The notes beneath the pieces were generated by a model. It saw only the letters and a program-made list of their open reading frames with translations, did not search any database and was not told the DNA's origin. Both the position numbers and the translations under genes were made by a program. 64,000 bases of DNA from Sphingobacterium sp. SYP-B4668 (GTDB lineage: Bacteria; Bacteroidota; Bacteroidia; Sphingobacteriales; Sphingobacteriaceae), in NCBI RefSeq assembly GCF_027627455.1, contig NZ_CP115483.1, forward strand, positions 3,038,001-3,102,000. The letters are read 5' to 3'. Positions 8,711 through 16,893 of the stretch are shown here, piece after piece. Position 1 is the first letter of the stretch. Every line of letters starts with the position of its first letter.

Positions 8711-9478
8711 CTATTTCCTTAAAAGTTGATGGCCCTTCTTTGGATTAAGCAATCCAAAGGCAAGTTTTGGGAAAAACCTGTTGATCAGGTTAAATAGTTT
8801 TGCGTCGCCCACCCGGATGGTATAACGGTCTTTTTGTAAACCATGTATCAGGCCTTTGACCATTTCTTCTGGAGATATTTTTTTGCCTTCCCTGTCTGCG
8901 GTCATTTCTGTAGCGACAAGCGGGGGGATCAGTTCAAATATTTTTACCTTACTGCCAATGATCTTTAAATGTTCACGGAGCGACACCGTATAGGAGGCCA
9001 GTGCTGCCTTAGATGACGAATAGGTAGCCTCAATGAGCGATGGGGCCTGGCTCAGTATCGATGTCGTATTGATTATCGCAGCCTCTTCCCTTGACTGGAG
9101 CATGCCCATAAAGAAATTGTTTAGCCTGATGACCCCAAGGTAATTGACTTCCATTTCGTATGCAGCACCTTCGGTATGTTTGTCATTTGCAATACCCAAA
9201 TTAGATGGTGGAACAAGCACGGCAGCATTATTATACAAGATGTCGATACCGCCCAATTCTTTTACTTTATTAAATAGAGATGCTGCGTCTTCTTCATTTC
9301 CTGCATCACTTTTTATGACGATGAGAGCAGGGTGCAGTTTTTTAGCCCTATCTAGTTTGGCCTGGGTCCTGCCGGTGATGATTACTTTTGTGCCAATTGC
9401 CAAAAATTGTTTTGCAGCTTCCAATCCTATGCCTGATGCTCCGCCTGTAATCAGGATTGTTTTTTCTTTTAAGTTCAT
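8711..9478 (-). CDS. SDR oxidoreductase (DltE-like)
   Basis: A 255-aa SDR with TGGASGIG at about 11-18, NNAA, TTSILSQAP (catalytic Ser) and YSSSKAALASY (Tyr and Lys). The pattern VATEMTADREGKKISPEEMV near the C-terminus is typical of DltE-like SDRs. It is more similar in layout to the next upstream gene than to the 268-aa SDR, so these two may be paralogues by local duplication. The gap to the preceding gene is 23 bp. Reaction not known. Confidence 0.85.
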   Translation of the reverse strand: MNLKEKTILITGGASGIGLEAAKQFLAIGTKVIITGRTQAKLDRAKKLHPALIVIKSDAGNEEDAASLFNKVKELGGIDILYNNAAVLVPPSNLGIANDKHTEGAAYEMEVNYLGVIRLNNFFMGMLQSREEAAIINTTSILSQAPSLIEATYSSSKAALASYTVSLREHLKIIGSKVKIFELIPPLVATEMTADREGKKISPEEMVKGLIHGLQKDRYTIRVGDAKLFNLINRFFPKLAFGLLNPKKGHQLLRK

Positions 9479-9501
9479 AATCTTGAGGTTATACCTATCG
9501 A

Positions 9502-10230
9502 TTAATGGGGAATATGTGCTGTAATCGGGTCCATAAGAGCATGGATTTTTTTAGTGTCTCCAACCGGAACTTCAAACTGATTTTTTTCTAAAGCCATAAA
9601 CAATTCATCCGCTACTTCTGCTGGTGGAATCCCGTTTGCTCCACCAATTTCTGCTGAGAACTCGGTATTGACCAAAGGCGGGTACACTTCATAAACATTC
9701 AACTTGTCGTTATCTGCAAAAGTATCCCTCAGGCCTTGGGTATAGCTGTGCAGTGCCGCTTTACTGGCAGAGTAGGTTGGCAGGTATTTATTAGACCTGA
9801 ACACGGCGATCGAAGAAATATTAACGACAGCGGCCTCTTCCTGTTGTAAAAGTTGCGGCAATAGCAGTGATGTGAAATGAATCACACTGATGTAATTGGT
9901 ATTGATTTCCTGATAGGCTTTTTCGGCTGCATTGTTATTGCTTTCACTCAAATCGTTCATATAAGCAGCCCCGGCATTGTTTATCACAATATTTACATCC
10001 GGATGCTGCACTGCTAATTCTTCGGCAATACGGATACGTTCAGATTCCACTGATAAGTCTCCCTGTATAGCTACGGCATTGTCCAATTCTTTTAAGGCAT
10101 TCTGTAAGCGTTCTTTGTTGCGTCCATTAATAATTACTTTGTTGCCGGCCTCACTTAGTTTTTTAGCAATAGCCAAACCGATCCCGGCACTTCCTCCGCT
10201 GATGAACACGGTATTTCCTGTTGTTTTCAT
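9502..10230 (-). CDS. SDR oxidoreductase (DltE-like)
   Basis: A 242-aa SDR with SGGSAGIG (Thr of the usual TGxxxGIG replaced by Ser), NNAG, ISSIAVF (Ser), and YSASKAALHSY (Tyr and Lys). All catalytic residues are present. It ends abruptly in DPITAHIPH, slightly shorter than its neighbour. It is the first SDR after the Old Yellow Enzyme gene, with a 23-bp gap, and so is operonic. Confidence 0.85.
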   Translation of the reverse strand: MKTTGNTVFISGGSAGIGLAIAKKLSEAGNKVIINGRNKERLQNALKELDNAVAIQGDLSVESERIRIAEELAVQHPDVNIVINNAGAAYMNDLSESNNNAAEKAYQEINTNYISVIHFTSLLLPQLLQQEEAAVVNISSIAVFRSNKYLPTYSASKAALHSYTQGLRDTFADNDKLNVYEVYPPLVNTEFSAEIGGANGIPPAEVADELFMALEKNQFEVPVGDTKKIHALMDPITAHIPH

Positions 10231-10253
10231 TATATATTTATTTGAGTTGAAAA

Positions 10254-11369
10254 TTAGCTGTGTGATTTATTTAGGATAGGATAATCTGTGTATCCCTTTT
10301 CACCAGGCGTATAAAAGGTTGCCTGATCAGGCTGGTTAAGCGGTGCGTCGGTCATGAAGCGTTCTACCAAATCCGAATTTGCAAGGAAGGGAACACCAAA
10401 GGATACTAGATTGGCATCATTATCATTCAGGACTTTATTGGCCGTTTCTTTATTAAATCCCCTGTTGATGATGATAGCCCCCTTATACAGTTTACGGAAG
10501 TGCCTGGCCACTTCCTGTACCGCATCCGGATTCTCTGAAACATCCGTAAATGGCTCTATCAGGTGGATGTAGGCTAAATCATAGTCGTTCAGCCTGGTTA
10601 TGATGTAGTCATACAGGGCGATGGTTTCCCCATCTGTCAAGATCCCCATGATGCCATGTAGTGATGGATTTAAGCGAACACCTACACGGTTAATATCAAC
10701 GACTTCCTTTAGTTCGTCCAGGATCTCAAAGAGAATGCGGGCACGGTTTTCCACTGATCCGCCATATTCATCTTTACGTTTATTGGTATTCTGACTAAAA
10801 AACTGCTGTAATAAATAGCCATTTGCGCCATGCAGTTCCACCCCGTCAAACCCGGCTTCAAAAGCATTGACTGCCGCCTGTTTGAAATCACGAATAGTCC
10901 TTTTGATGTCTTCAAGGGTCATCGCCTGTGGTTCCTCTGAAGGCTTAAACCCCTCTGCTGTAAATACCTGCTGGTCTGGATTAACCGTTGAAGGTGCCAA
11001 AGGTTTTTTACCATTGTGCAGGTCAGGATGCGAATATGCCCCAGTATGCCATAATTGGGCAAAAATGGCACCACCCTCCTGATGCACGGCATTGGTTACA
11101 AGCTTCCAGCCTTCTACCTGAGCGGTGGTATAGATTCCTGGTACGTTAACCACACCGATAGCCTCTTCACTGACGAAAGTCCCTTCGGTAATGATCAGTC
11201 CTGCGGAAGCTCGTTGCCCGTAATATTTCGCAGTCAGTTCAGTAGCCACATTTTCCGGGTTGTTGGAACGGCTACGTGTCATGGGAGCCATGACCATACG
11301 GTTCTTTAATAGTAAGCCGTTTAGGCTGTATGATTCGAAAATCAATTTGTCACTCATGGTATTTTCCAT
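10254..11369 (-). CDS. Old Yellow Enzyme family alkene reductase (NemA-like)
   Basis: This 371-aa FMN enzyme carries OYE hallmarks: LLLKNRMVMAPMTRSRS near the N-terminus, AQLWHTGAYSHP, the substrate-binding His/Asn in ELHGANGYLLQQFFS, and DEYGGSVENRARI. Family members reduce activated C=C bonds of enones, maleimides or nitro esters with NADPH. Met 5 (position 11357) may be the real start, since homologues begin close to SDKLIFESY. First gene of the five-gene reductase operon. A palindrome identical in pattern to one before tetR lies 39 bp upstream. Confidence 0.9.
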   Translation of the reverse strand: MENTMSDKLIFESYSLNGLLLKNRMVMAPMTRSRSNNPENVATELTAKYYGQRASAGLIITEGTFVSEEAIGVVNVPGIYTTAQVEGWKLVTNAVHQEGGAIFAQLWHTGAYSHPDLHNGKKPLAPSTVNPDQQVFTAEGFKPSEEPQAMTLEDIKRTIRDFKQAAVNAFEAGFDGVELHGANGYLLQQFFSQNTNKRKDEYGGSVENRARILFEILDELKEVVDINRVGVRLNPSLHGIMGILTDGETIALYDYIITRLNDYDLAYIHLIEPFTDVSENPDAVQEVARHFRKLYKGAIIINRGFNKETANKVLNDNDANLVSFGVPFLANSDLVERFMTDAPLNQPDQATFYTPGEKGYTDYPILNKSHS

Positions 11370-11407
11370 TTAGGTAATTTGTATTTTTCAGTCTGTTATC
11401 AAGTTTA

Positions 11408-11429
11408 AAATATACTTTTTAGTCTATTT
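11408..11429. promoter_or_regulatory. Candidate TetR operator before the reductase operon
   Basis: AAATATAC-N6-GTCTATTT, a near-perfect palindrome with one mismatch per half-site pair. It matches the perfect AAATATAC-N6-GTATATTT before tetR (12053-12074). Its place between tetR and the OYE gene fits repression of the operon. Confidence 0.55.
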
Positions 11430-11441
11430 TAAACTAAAAAA

Positions 11442-12032
11442 TTATAATGAATATTGGTCAAGTTCTGCTTTGAGATTTTTGATAAGTCCAAACATAGGTT
11501 TAATGGTATCCATGGTCCTGCACATCACGATTCCGCCTTCTATGGCTGCTACCATTTTGAAAGCAAAGACGGCAGGATCAAGTTTATCTGAAAACTCCTT
11601 ATTGTCAATTCCTTCCTGAAGTAGAGCGACAAGCTCTTCCTGACCGGCCCTGAACACTTTGGCAACCTTTTGTTTCATACCGGGATAATTATCGTCGGCT
11701 TCAACTGCCGTATTGAATATGGGACATCCGCCCGGGATGTAGCTCTGGATAGGATCTTTGTAAAAATCCATAAAAGCAAATACTTTGTTTTTTGCCGACT
11801 TGCCTTTGGAAACAGCAAGCCGCACTTTGTCCGATACCATCCTTAGCGCCAGGTCTATAACCTGTTCGGAAAGGTCTTCTTTGTTTTCAAAATGACCGTA
11901 AAGACATCCCTTTGTCAGTTTTGTAGCTGCAAGGACATCATCTATGTTCACACCTGATATCCCTTTCTCATTGTAAAGGGGTACTGCTGTCTCCAGTATA
12001 AATTGTTTTGTTTTTTCTGCTTTTGTAAGCAT
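11442..12032 (-). CDS. TetR/AcrR-family regulator of the reductase operon
   Basis: The 196-aa protein has an N-terminal HTH (about residues 8-54, GVNIDDVLAATKLTKGCLYGHF) and a ligand-binding domain with GGCPIFNTAVEADD. Cys103 lies in this segment, near where NemR of E. coli has its redox-sensing Cys106, so an electrophile-sensing role is plausible; that is inference. It lies directly upstream of the OYE-SDR-SDR-SDR-MDR genes on the same strand. Palindromes before both tetR and the OYE gene suggest autoregulation plus operon control. Confidence 0.85.
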   Translation of the reverse strand: MLTKAEKTKQFILETAVPLYNEKGISGVNIDDVLAATKLTKGCLYGHFENKEDLSEQVIDLALRMVSDKVRLAVSKGKSAKNKVFAFMDFYKDPIQSYIPGGCPIFNTAVEADDNYPGMKQKVAKVFRAGQEELVALLQEGIDNKEFSDKLDPAVFAFKMVAAIEGGIVMCRTMDTIKPMFGLIKNLKAELDQYSL

Positions 12033-12052
12033 TGCCTATTGAATTAGAATGC

Positions 12053-12074
12053 AAATATACCAAAAAGTATATTT
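12053..12074. promoter_or_regulatory. Candidate TetR operator before tetR
   Basis: Perfect palindrome AAATATAC-CAAAAA-GTATATTT, 21 bp upstream of the tetR start codon, where an autorepression operator is expected. It is the partner of the site at 11408-11429. Confidence 0.6.
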
Positions 12075-12132
12075 TAGAACAAAATAAACAATTCCTATGT
12101 TGTTATTAAATTACACTTTCCAGACATTTCTG

Positions 12133-12245
12133 TTAGGCAAATGATTCCCTAAACCCTTCATCGAACACAAAAAAAAGTAACGGGTATCTATAAGGTTGTG
12201 GCACCTGGGCTACACCATTGCTGCCGTTAGCCACAGTATAGCTCT
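12133..12245 (-). pseudogene. Short 3' gene remnant
   Basis: In the 296-bp space upstream of tetR the minus strand is open for about 36 codons, with coding-like sequence (SYTVANGSNGVAQVPQPYRY), and ends FDEGFRESFA at TAA 12133-12135. It is stop-bounded upstream with no start codon. It appears to be the tail of a lost gene; family not recognised. Confidence 0.3.
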
Positions 12246-12328
12246 TTTTCTATGTTTTATATTATAAAAACTAACAGTAAAAAGTTCCAATGTGACGCAA
12301 TGTCAAGGATAAAACCTATTTAACAGTA

Positions 12329-12592
12329 TTAATGATATTTTACACTATTCATTTGCTCTAATAATTGGATGAAACTCTCGAAAATCACATGTTTTATAGA
12401 ATGGTATTCTGATTTTCCGATTGCTTTATTTTGAATTGTATTTGACAGACGGCCTTGTAGATAGAGAGTGGCAAGGCCATGACCTTGCGCCGTGCAAATT
12501 CCGTGGTGATTATGAAGCAAAATGTACGCAAATGCGTACATTTTGCTTTTTAGGGTGGCCCAAATTACAATTATGTAGAACCTCTCAGACAT
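12329..12592 (-). pseudogene. TetR-like C-terminal fragment fused to IS end
   Basis: The 87-codon frame has two parts. Its first 25 or so residues (ERFYIIVIWATLKSKMYAF) are IS terminal sequence, also seen at the start of the traG frame. The rest, from about residue 30, reads AQGHGLATLYLQGRLSNTI followed by a helical tail. That matches the WHG-type C-terminal domain of TetR regulators. The N-terminal HTH is gone. The fragment therefore looks like a TetR gene cut by the IS copy now decayed at 12.5-12.8 kb. Confidence 0.45.
12516..12547. repeat. IS-end palindrome, copy 3
   Basis: Arms AGCAAAATGTACGC (12516-12529) and GCGTACATTTTGCT (12534-12547) are perfect over 14 bp around AAAT. This is the end of the degenerate IS copy. 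Confidence 0.8.
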
Positions 12593-12798
12593 AGCTACCC
12601 TTCACAGTTCAATTGAAAGGCAACTATGTAAAAAGAACTTTGGATGTTTAATGATTTTATGTCTGACAAACCATCTTACAAGGAAAGTTCTGGTTCCTGT
12701 TAATCGCTGTTTTATACCTAATGCTATTCGAGTCCTAAAATGATGTTTATCCGGCCTCGCTCCTGCTAAAACCTCATTTGGTGTAAAACCAAATAGCT
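12520..12798 (-). mobile_element. Truncated, decayed second copy of the IS
   Basis: From the palindrome rightward the sequence follows 5267-5545 of the intact IS closely, including the TTTTTAGGGT stretch, the transposase 3' end and the tract with CTGACAAACCATCTTACAAG. It carries small indels and substitutions. Homology stops near 12798, where carboxylesterase sequence starts. Only about the last 280 bp of the IS remain. Confidence 0.75.
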
Positions 12799-13218
12799 GA
12801 CCACCGCACGTTCTTCTGCACTCCAGGCAGGGACTAAACGCGAAGTCATACCAGAGAATGCGGCCAGGCGCTGGTAGAGGCCATCAGCCAATGGCGTCGC
12901 AAGAAGACCGAGGGTGCAAAAAGCGCCGGCACTGTGACCAGAGACAGTGACGTTCTGAGGATCACCACCGAATCGCGAAATATTCTCCTGCACCCATCGG
13001 AGTGCAGTTATAATATCCTGCAGGCCGAGGTTTGTGGCATCAGCAAACACACCTCCGTATTGGGAAAGTGAGAGCCAGCCAAATGGACCGAGCCGATAGT
13101 TCAACGATACACCAATGACTCTACCGGTTGCGGCGAGGCCTGAGGCATTTGTTGGTAGGCCGTGGCGATATCGTTTGCTCCTTTCCAGGCCAGGTTTGGC
13201 GTTGGCAGGAAAATACAA
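12766..13218 (-). pseudogene. Internal fragment of a type-B carboxylesterase
   Basis: Between about 12799 and 13150 the minus strand encodes a clear type-B carboxylesterase segment: GRVIGVSLNYRLGPFGWLSL, NLGLQDIITALRWVQENI, FGGDPQNVTVSGHSAGAF (nucleophile Ser in GHSAG) and PLADGLYQRLAAFSG. The oxyanion-hole HGGGF segment upstream, and the downstream Glu and His of the triad, are absent. Both ends run into unrelated DNA (IS on one side, AraC gene on the other). The stretch is visibly GC-richer than its neighbours, which points to capture from another organism. It cannot encode an active enzyme. Confidence 0.8.
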
Positions 13219-13841
13219 GATTAGAGGGTTATGCTTTAGTGTTTGAAGAAGATTTCCTGCTGTCCTTTTTCAGGGATAGATACTTCTTAAGAAATCTTAG
13301 TTATCTACAAGTTCTCCGCTCGTCGCCATTATTAACGGCAAGCGCAGCGCAATTTGAGGCCCTCCTACAACATTTAAAATCATTACAATCAGAAATATTA
13401 AAACGTGGTGACTCCAACATAGATGTATTAAGGGCATTATTATATCTTATTTTAAGTCTCTTGCAAAATTGCGATTTGAAACCTTTAAATAACTCAGAAA
13501 AAACAAAAGGTGTAGTAATCAACCGATATATAGAATCGTTTACAGCTTTAGTGGAAGCTAACTTTATAAACAAGCGTGATCTTTCATTCTACGCAGATAA
13601 GTTATTTATCACCACCAACTATTTAAATAAGATTACAAAGGAGGTTTTAGGAACAACAGCTAAGACTTACATATTGCATAAAACAATTGGCGAGGCTAAA
13701 AATTTACTTAACTACAGTAGCATGTCCATTGCTGAAATTAGTGAGAAACTCAATATTGAAACTCCGTCTTATTTTGTACGTATGTTTCGAAAAAGTACAG
13801 GCATGACTCCGAAAGAATTTAGAAATAATTCTAATTCTTGA
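13128..13841 (+). CDS. AraC-family regulator, N-terminus replaced
   Basis: True AraC-type sequence starts about 13183 (PGQVWRWQENTRLEGYALVF) and runs to a complete C-terminal double HTH (about residues 140-235, including LSFYADKLFITTNYLNKITK and SIAEISEKLNIETPSYFVRM). The first roughly 18 codons are read from the reverse side of the carboxylesterase fragment, so the native start and part of the cupin-like N-terminal domain are lost. DNA binding may survive, but effector sensing is doubtful. No adjacent target gene on the same strand is evident. Confidence 0.7.
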   Translation: MRRGLRHLLVGRGDIVCSFPGQVWRWQENTRLEGYALVFEEDFLLSFFRDRYFLRNLSYLQVLRSSPLLTASAAQFEALLQHLKSLQSEILKRGDSNIDVLRALLYLILSLLQNCDLKPLNNSEKTKGVVINRYIESFTALVEANFINKRDLSFYADKLFITTNYLNKITKEVLGTTAKTYILHKTIGEAKNLLNYSSMSIAEISEKLNIETPSYFVRMFRKSTGMTPKEFRNNSNS

Positions 13842-14020
13842 AGAAGCAGACTAATTAGCAACATTTCAATGTAGTTGCTTTAATACTCTTTAAAAGTTAA
13901 AAGACAGTAGTTTTTATAGAAACTGCTTATTTACCGTTATATTTTCGCCATATTTAAGATATAACAAATATTCCGGTAAATAAACAGCCTAACATCGAGC
14001 AGTTTGATATGTATTCCAAA

Positions 14021-14752
14021 TTACCACGGCAATACCTCGCCGGATTGAGAAAAAGTTCCTGTTGGTCCATTGTTATCAAGCAAAGCTAATGCAACGCCTG
14101 TTTTTGCACCTTCTTCCGTTGTAAGCGGCGCCTGATCTGATCCAATGGATGTTTTAACCCATCCCGGACTTGCAGCGTTTACTTTGATATTAGTTTCCTT
14201 AAGTGCATTGGCAAGAAATACGGTAAACTGATTGAGTGCCGTTTTCGAAGCGCTATAAGCGTAAGGTTTCAACTGATACAACCAGTGACTTTCATCAAGA
14301 TGAGCACCAAATGATCCGGAAACACTGCTGATGTTTACAATACGTCCCGCATCACTTTTTTTAACTAACGGCAACAATGCCTGGGTAAGTTCGACTGTCC
14401 CAAAGTAATTGATATCAAAGGTGTCACGAAGTGTTTTCATAGGTACCGATTCCACATTATTGCCGAACCAAGCACTGTCAAGAAATACTGCGGCGTTATT
14501 GATCAAGATATCCAATTGACCAAATTCATTTTCGATATAAGTTTTGGCATTTTCAATATCTTGAGAATTACTGATATCCAATTTAATGAATGTTACATCC
14601 AAAGATTCCCCGCGAAGAACTTTTTCAGCATTCTTGCCCTCTTCTTCATTTCTCGCACCTAAAAGGACTTTAATATGTTGTCCAGCGAGTTGTCTTACTG
14701 TTTCAAAACCTATACCCTTGTTACCACCTGTTACTAATGCTAGCTTTGTCAT
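14021..14752 (-). CDS. SDR oxidoreductase (carbonyl-reductase-like)
   Basis: A 243-aa SDR with TGGNKGIG at 8-15, NNAA, NISSVSGSFG (catalytic Ser), an insertion before the active-site Tyr, and YSASKTALNQF. The insertion and the ending PTGTFSQSGEVLPW resemble carbonyl-reductase-like SDRs, as in plant and bacterial (+)-neomenthol or salutaridine reductase relatives. It is downstream of an AraC gene on the same strand (110-bp gap) that may regulate it. This makes a fourth SDR in the accessory region, separate from the main operon. Confidence 0.85.
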   Translation of the reverse strand: MTKLALVTGGNKGIGFETVRQLAGQHIKVLLGARNEEEGKNAEKVLRGESLDVTFIKLDISNSQDIENAKTYIENEFGQLDILINNAAVFLDSAWFGNNVESVPMKTLRDTFDINYFGTVELTQALLPLVKKSDAGRIVNISSVSGSFGAHLDESHWLYQLKPYAYSASKTALNQFTVFLANALKETNIKVNAASPGWVKTSIGSDQAPLTTEEGAKTGVALALLDNNGPTGTFSQSGEVLPW

Positions 14753-14862
14753 TTTTTTATATTAAAATTTATAAAACAAAGGTCGCACTAATGATAGTTC
14801 GAATTATAGCGTAATTAAAACCAATCCTTACCAAAATCAAACTTCTAGCTTATTTAGTTTTT

Positions 14863-15840
14863 TTAATACTCCTCTTTTTTTAGTTTTCTATAATCTGTAG
14901 GAGCTATTTTAGTATGCTTTTTGAAAAATGTATTAAAATGGGAAGGCTCTTCAAAGCCTAACGAATTTGCAATCTGTGCAATATTCCAATTGGTCAACTT
15001 CAGTAGAATTTTTGCTTCCTGCTCAATCCTTGAATTAATGATATCGCTAACGGTTCTTCCTTTTGACAGCTTCACCTGGCGATTCAGATAATTGGGATGC
15101 AGCGATAAATGTGCTGCGAATTCGCCGGCAGTTTTCAGTTTAATAACATCTTGAGGATTGTCGATGGGAAACTGTGCTTCCAATAATCTTATAAATGAGC
15201 AGGCTATCTCTTCAGTGGTATTGTTTTTCTTGATATAGGACGCTACAGGATCAAGCTTTTGGGCGTTAAAAATAAGTTCAAGAAGGTAGTTGCGTTGTAA
15301 ACTTTCTTTATAATTACCATTGTCGAGCTTTTCATCGAAAATCTTGGCATAGATGGCTCTAAAGTTTTCAGTTTGGTTATCGGTTAGTGAATAAATGTTT
15401 TGTCTACCTGGTTTGTATATTGGAAATTCCAGCAAACGGTAGCCGCAGTTATTCTTAGTGATAAAATCTTCCTTAAAAACACAACTTATGCCTTTGTTAA
15501 CTCCATTTGATGTATGAATACCAAACGGAATTTTGGAAGTTGTAAAAAGTAGTGTATTGCCAGTTGCCTCAATAGTTTTATCTTCAAATTCAAGGTTATA
15601 TTTTCCTTGTAATAAGGTAGCTGTGTAGAATGTTTTTCGGGAATAATTGAAGGAAAAAAAATGATCGTTATCTACTTTACTTAAATCGAGGATTTCAAAA
15701 TTTTCAACAAAATTCGTCGGGTTTTCTGAAGTATGATTCCCCGTATTTTTCAGTGCTAGAGTTTTGTCTGATTTAAGTTGCATAAGCTGATTTGTTCGTG
15801 CTAATTTAACTAAAAGAATCTGTTTATCTACGATCATCAA
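14863..15840 (-). CDS. AraC-family transcriptional regulator
   Basis: A 325-aa protein with an N-terminal cupin-type sensing part and a complete C-terminal AraC domain (about 235-320: TAGEFAAHLSLHPNYLNRQV for the first HTH, NIAQIANSLGFEEPSHFNTF for the second). Met 20 (position 15783) is another possible start, since the first 19 residues look atypical. The neighbouring downstream SDR gene is the natural candidate target; this is inferred from position only. Confidence 0.85.
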   Translation of the reverse strand: MMIVDKQILLVKLARTNQLMQLKSDKTLALKNTGNHTSENPTNFVENFEILDLSKVDNDHFFSFNYSRKTFYTATLLQGKYNLEFEDKTIEATGNTLLFTTSKIPFGIHTSNGVNKGISCVFKEDFITKNNCGYRLLEFPIYKPGRQNIYSLTDNQTENFRAIYAKIFDEKLDNGNYKESLQRNYLLELIFNAQKLDPVASYIKKNNTTEEIACSFIRLLEAQFPIDNPQDVIKLKTAGEFAAHLSLHPNYLNRQVKLSKGRTVSDIINSRIEQEAKILLKLTNWNIAQIANSLGFEEPSHFNTFFKKHTKIAPTDYRKLKKEEY

Positions 15841-15891
15841 TATGTGATGTTGGCGACAGTTATTTTATCTTGTAAGCCTTGCGAAGGTAGG

Positions 15892-16191
15892 TCAGTTAAA
15901 TGACTGTCTAAATACCAATGGCGTCTGGTTCATTTTGTTTTTAAATACTTTGCTGAATGATTGCGGATATTCAAAACCTAATCGATATGCGATTTCACTT
16001 ACGGATAATTTTGTTGTCGATAAGAGTTCTTTTGCCAATCCTAATTCCTCTACCAAGTCATTACAAATGCAAGCATTCTGCTTGATGATGTATTGCAGGA
16101 TTGCGATACGAGCAGGATGAGCCAATGCTTTTAACGATGTGGCTAAGCTATTTTGCTGTACTGTAAATATTTCGGTTTTCGTTACTCCCAT
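15892..16191 (-). CDS. ArsR/AraC chimeric short protein
   Basis: The 99-aa frame joins two regulator families. Residues 1-53 are the start of an ArsR winged-helix domain (SLATSLKALAHPARIAILQY, ACICNDLVEELGLA), which would normally continue with a recognition helix and wing. From residue 54 it switches without a frame break to the last part of an AraC domain (STTKLSVSEIAYRLGFEYPQ, ending TPLVFRQSFN). Neither DNA-binding unit is complete: ArsR lacks its recognition helix, AraC lacks its first HTH. It most likely arose by deletion between two neighbouring regulator genes. Whether it is expressed or functional is unknown. Confidence 0.75.
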   Translation of the reverse strand: MGVTKTEIFTVQQNSLATSLKALAHPARIAILQYIIKQNACICNDLVEELGLAKELLSTTKLSVSEIAYRLGFEYPQSFSKVFKNKMNQTPLVFRQSFN

Positions 16192-16820
16192 TTAAAGTTC
16201 AATTTTATATCGCAATATTACAATTAATGTTTAAATCATACAATAGTTTTGAAAAAATATCCAAGGACATAGCATACATTAATTTTATTTTTTTCAATGC
16301 TACATATTTTTTATAATGCTTACAACCGCAAGGTAGACCAACCGTTTATAGGGTAAGGATTATATTTCACTTTTAGTATTTACTACAAAACCATAAAATA
16401 ATACCTTGAAGTTGCTGCCAATGCTAGATGATGAAAAAACTCATCACAACTTTCATATTGGCATTAAGAATACCATTGAAGGGACAAATTCATTGTTAAG
16501 TTGACTTTTGTTATTCCGCCATAACCTAGTTCATATAGAGCTAGCCTATTACAATAGCCTAACGAAGTTGCTACTCTTTTTGATCTCAAATATTTCCTTA
16601 ATGTTAGGCAATATTTATTCTTTCATCAATCTCCCTGAAAAGCTCTAAAAGTTTAATCAAATGTTAGATAGCCCCGACGGGTCCGCTGAAATGGCTAATC
16701 ATCGAGCATAAGTCAGTTTCTTGGATAGCCGAATCTTTGCAGTTTTGATTGTCAGGTCCTACATTTATAGTCCAAATTTTGGTTTATAAAATCAAATCCA
16801 AAAATTTCAAAAGTGGTATA

Positions 16821-16855
16821 AGGGGTTCGATTGCAATCCTGCTCTCTCCGCACAA
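16821..16855 (+). other. tRNA-Ser-like 3' end, possible attachment-site remnant
   Basis: The stretch contains GGGGTTCGATT followed by GCTCTCTCCGCAC, much like the T-arm and acceptor 3' strand of a bacterial tRNA-Ser. The T-stem does not pair properly and no tRNA body precedes it. Integrative elements often leave such a 3' copy at one boundary. Here it separates the scarred region from ordinary chromosomal genes. Confidence 0.35.
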
Positions 16856-16859
16856 GACT

Positions 16860-16893
16860 AAAAAGAGTTCAATGAAAATTGGACTCTTTTTTT
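16860..16893 (+). terminator. Intrinsic terminator after the tRNA-like end
   Basis: AAAAAGAGT (16860-16868) pairs with ACTCTTTTT (16883-16891), with extra pairing inside and a T-run. It has the form and position of a tRNA-gene terminator. Confidence 0.6.

Noticed and set aside
6857..12032. Ketide or fatty-acid biosynthesis cluster
   Set aside because: Several ketoreductase-like SDRs are present, but no ketosynthase, acyl carrier or ligase gene.
16821..16855. A complete tRNA gene
   Set aside because: Only a 3' end is similar; no D-arm or anticodon arm precedes it and the T-stem does not pair.
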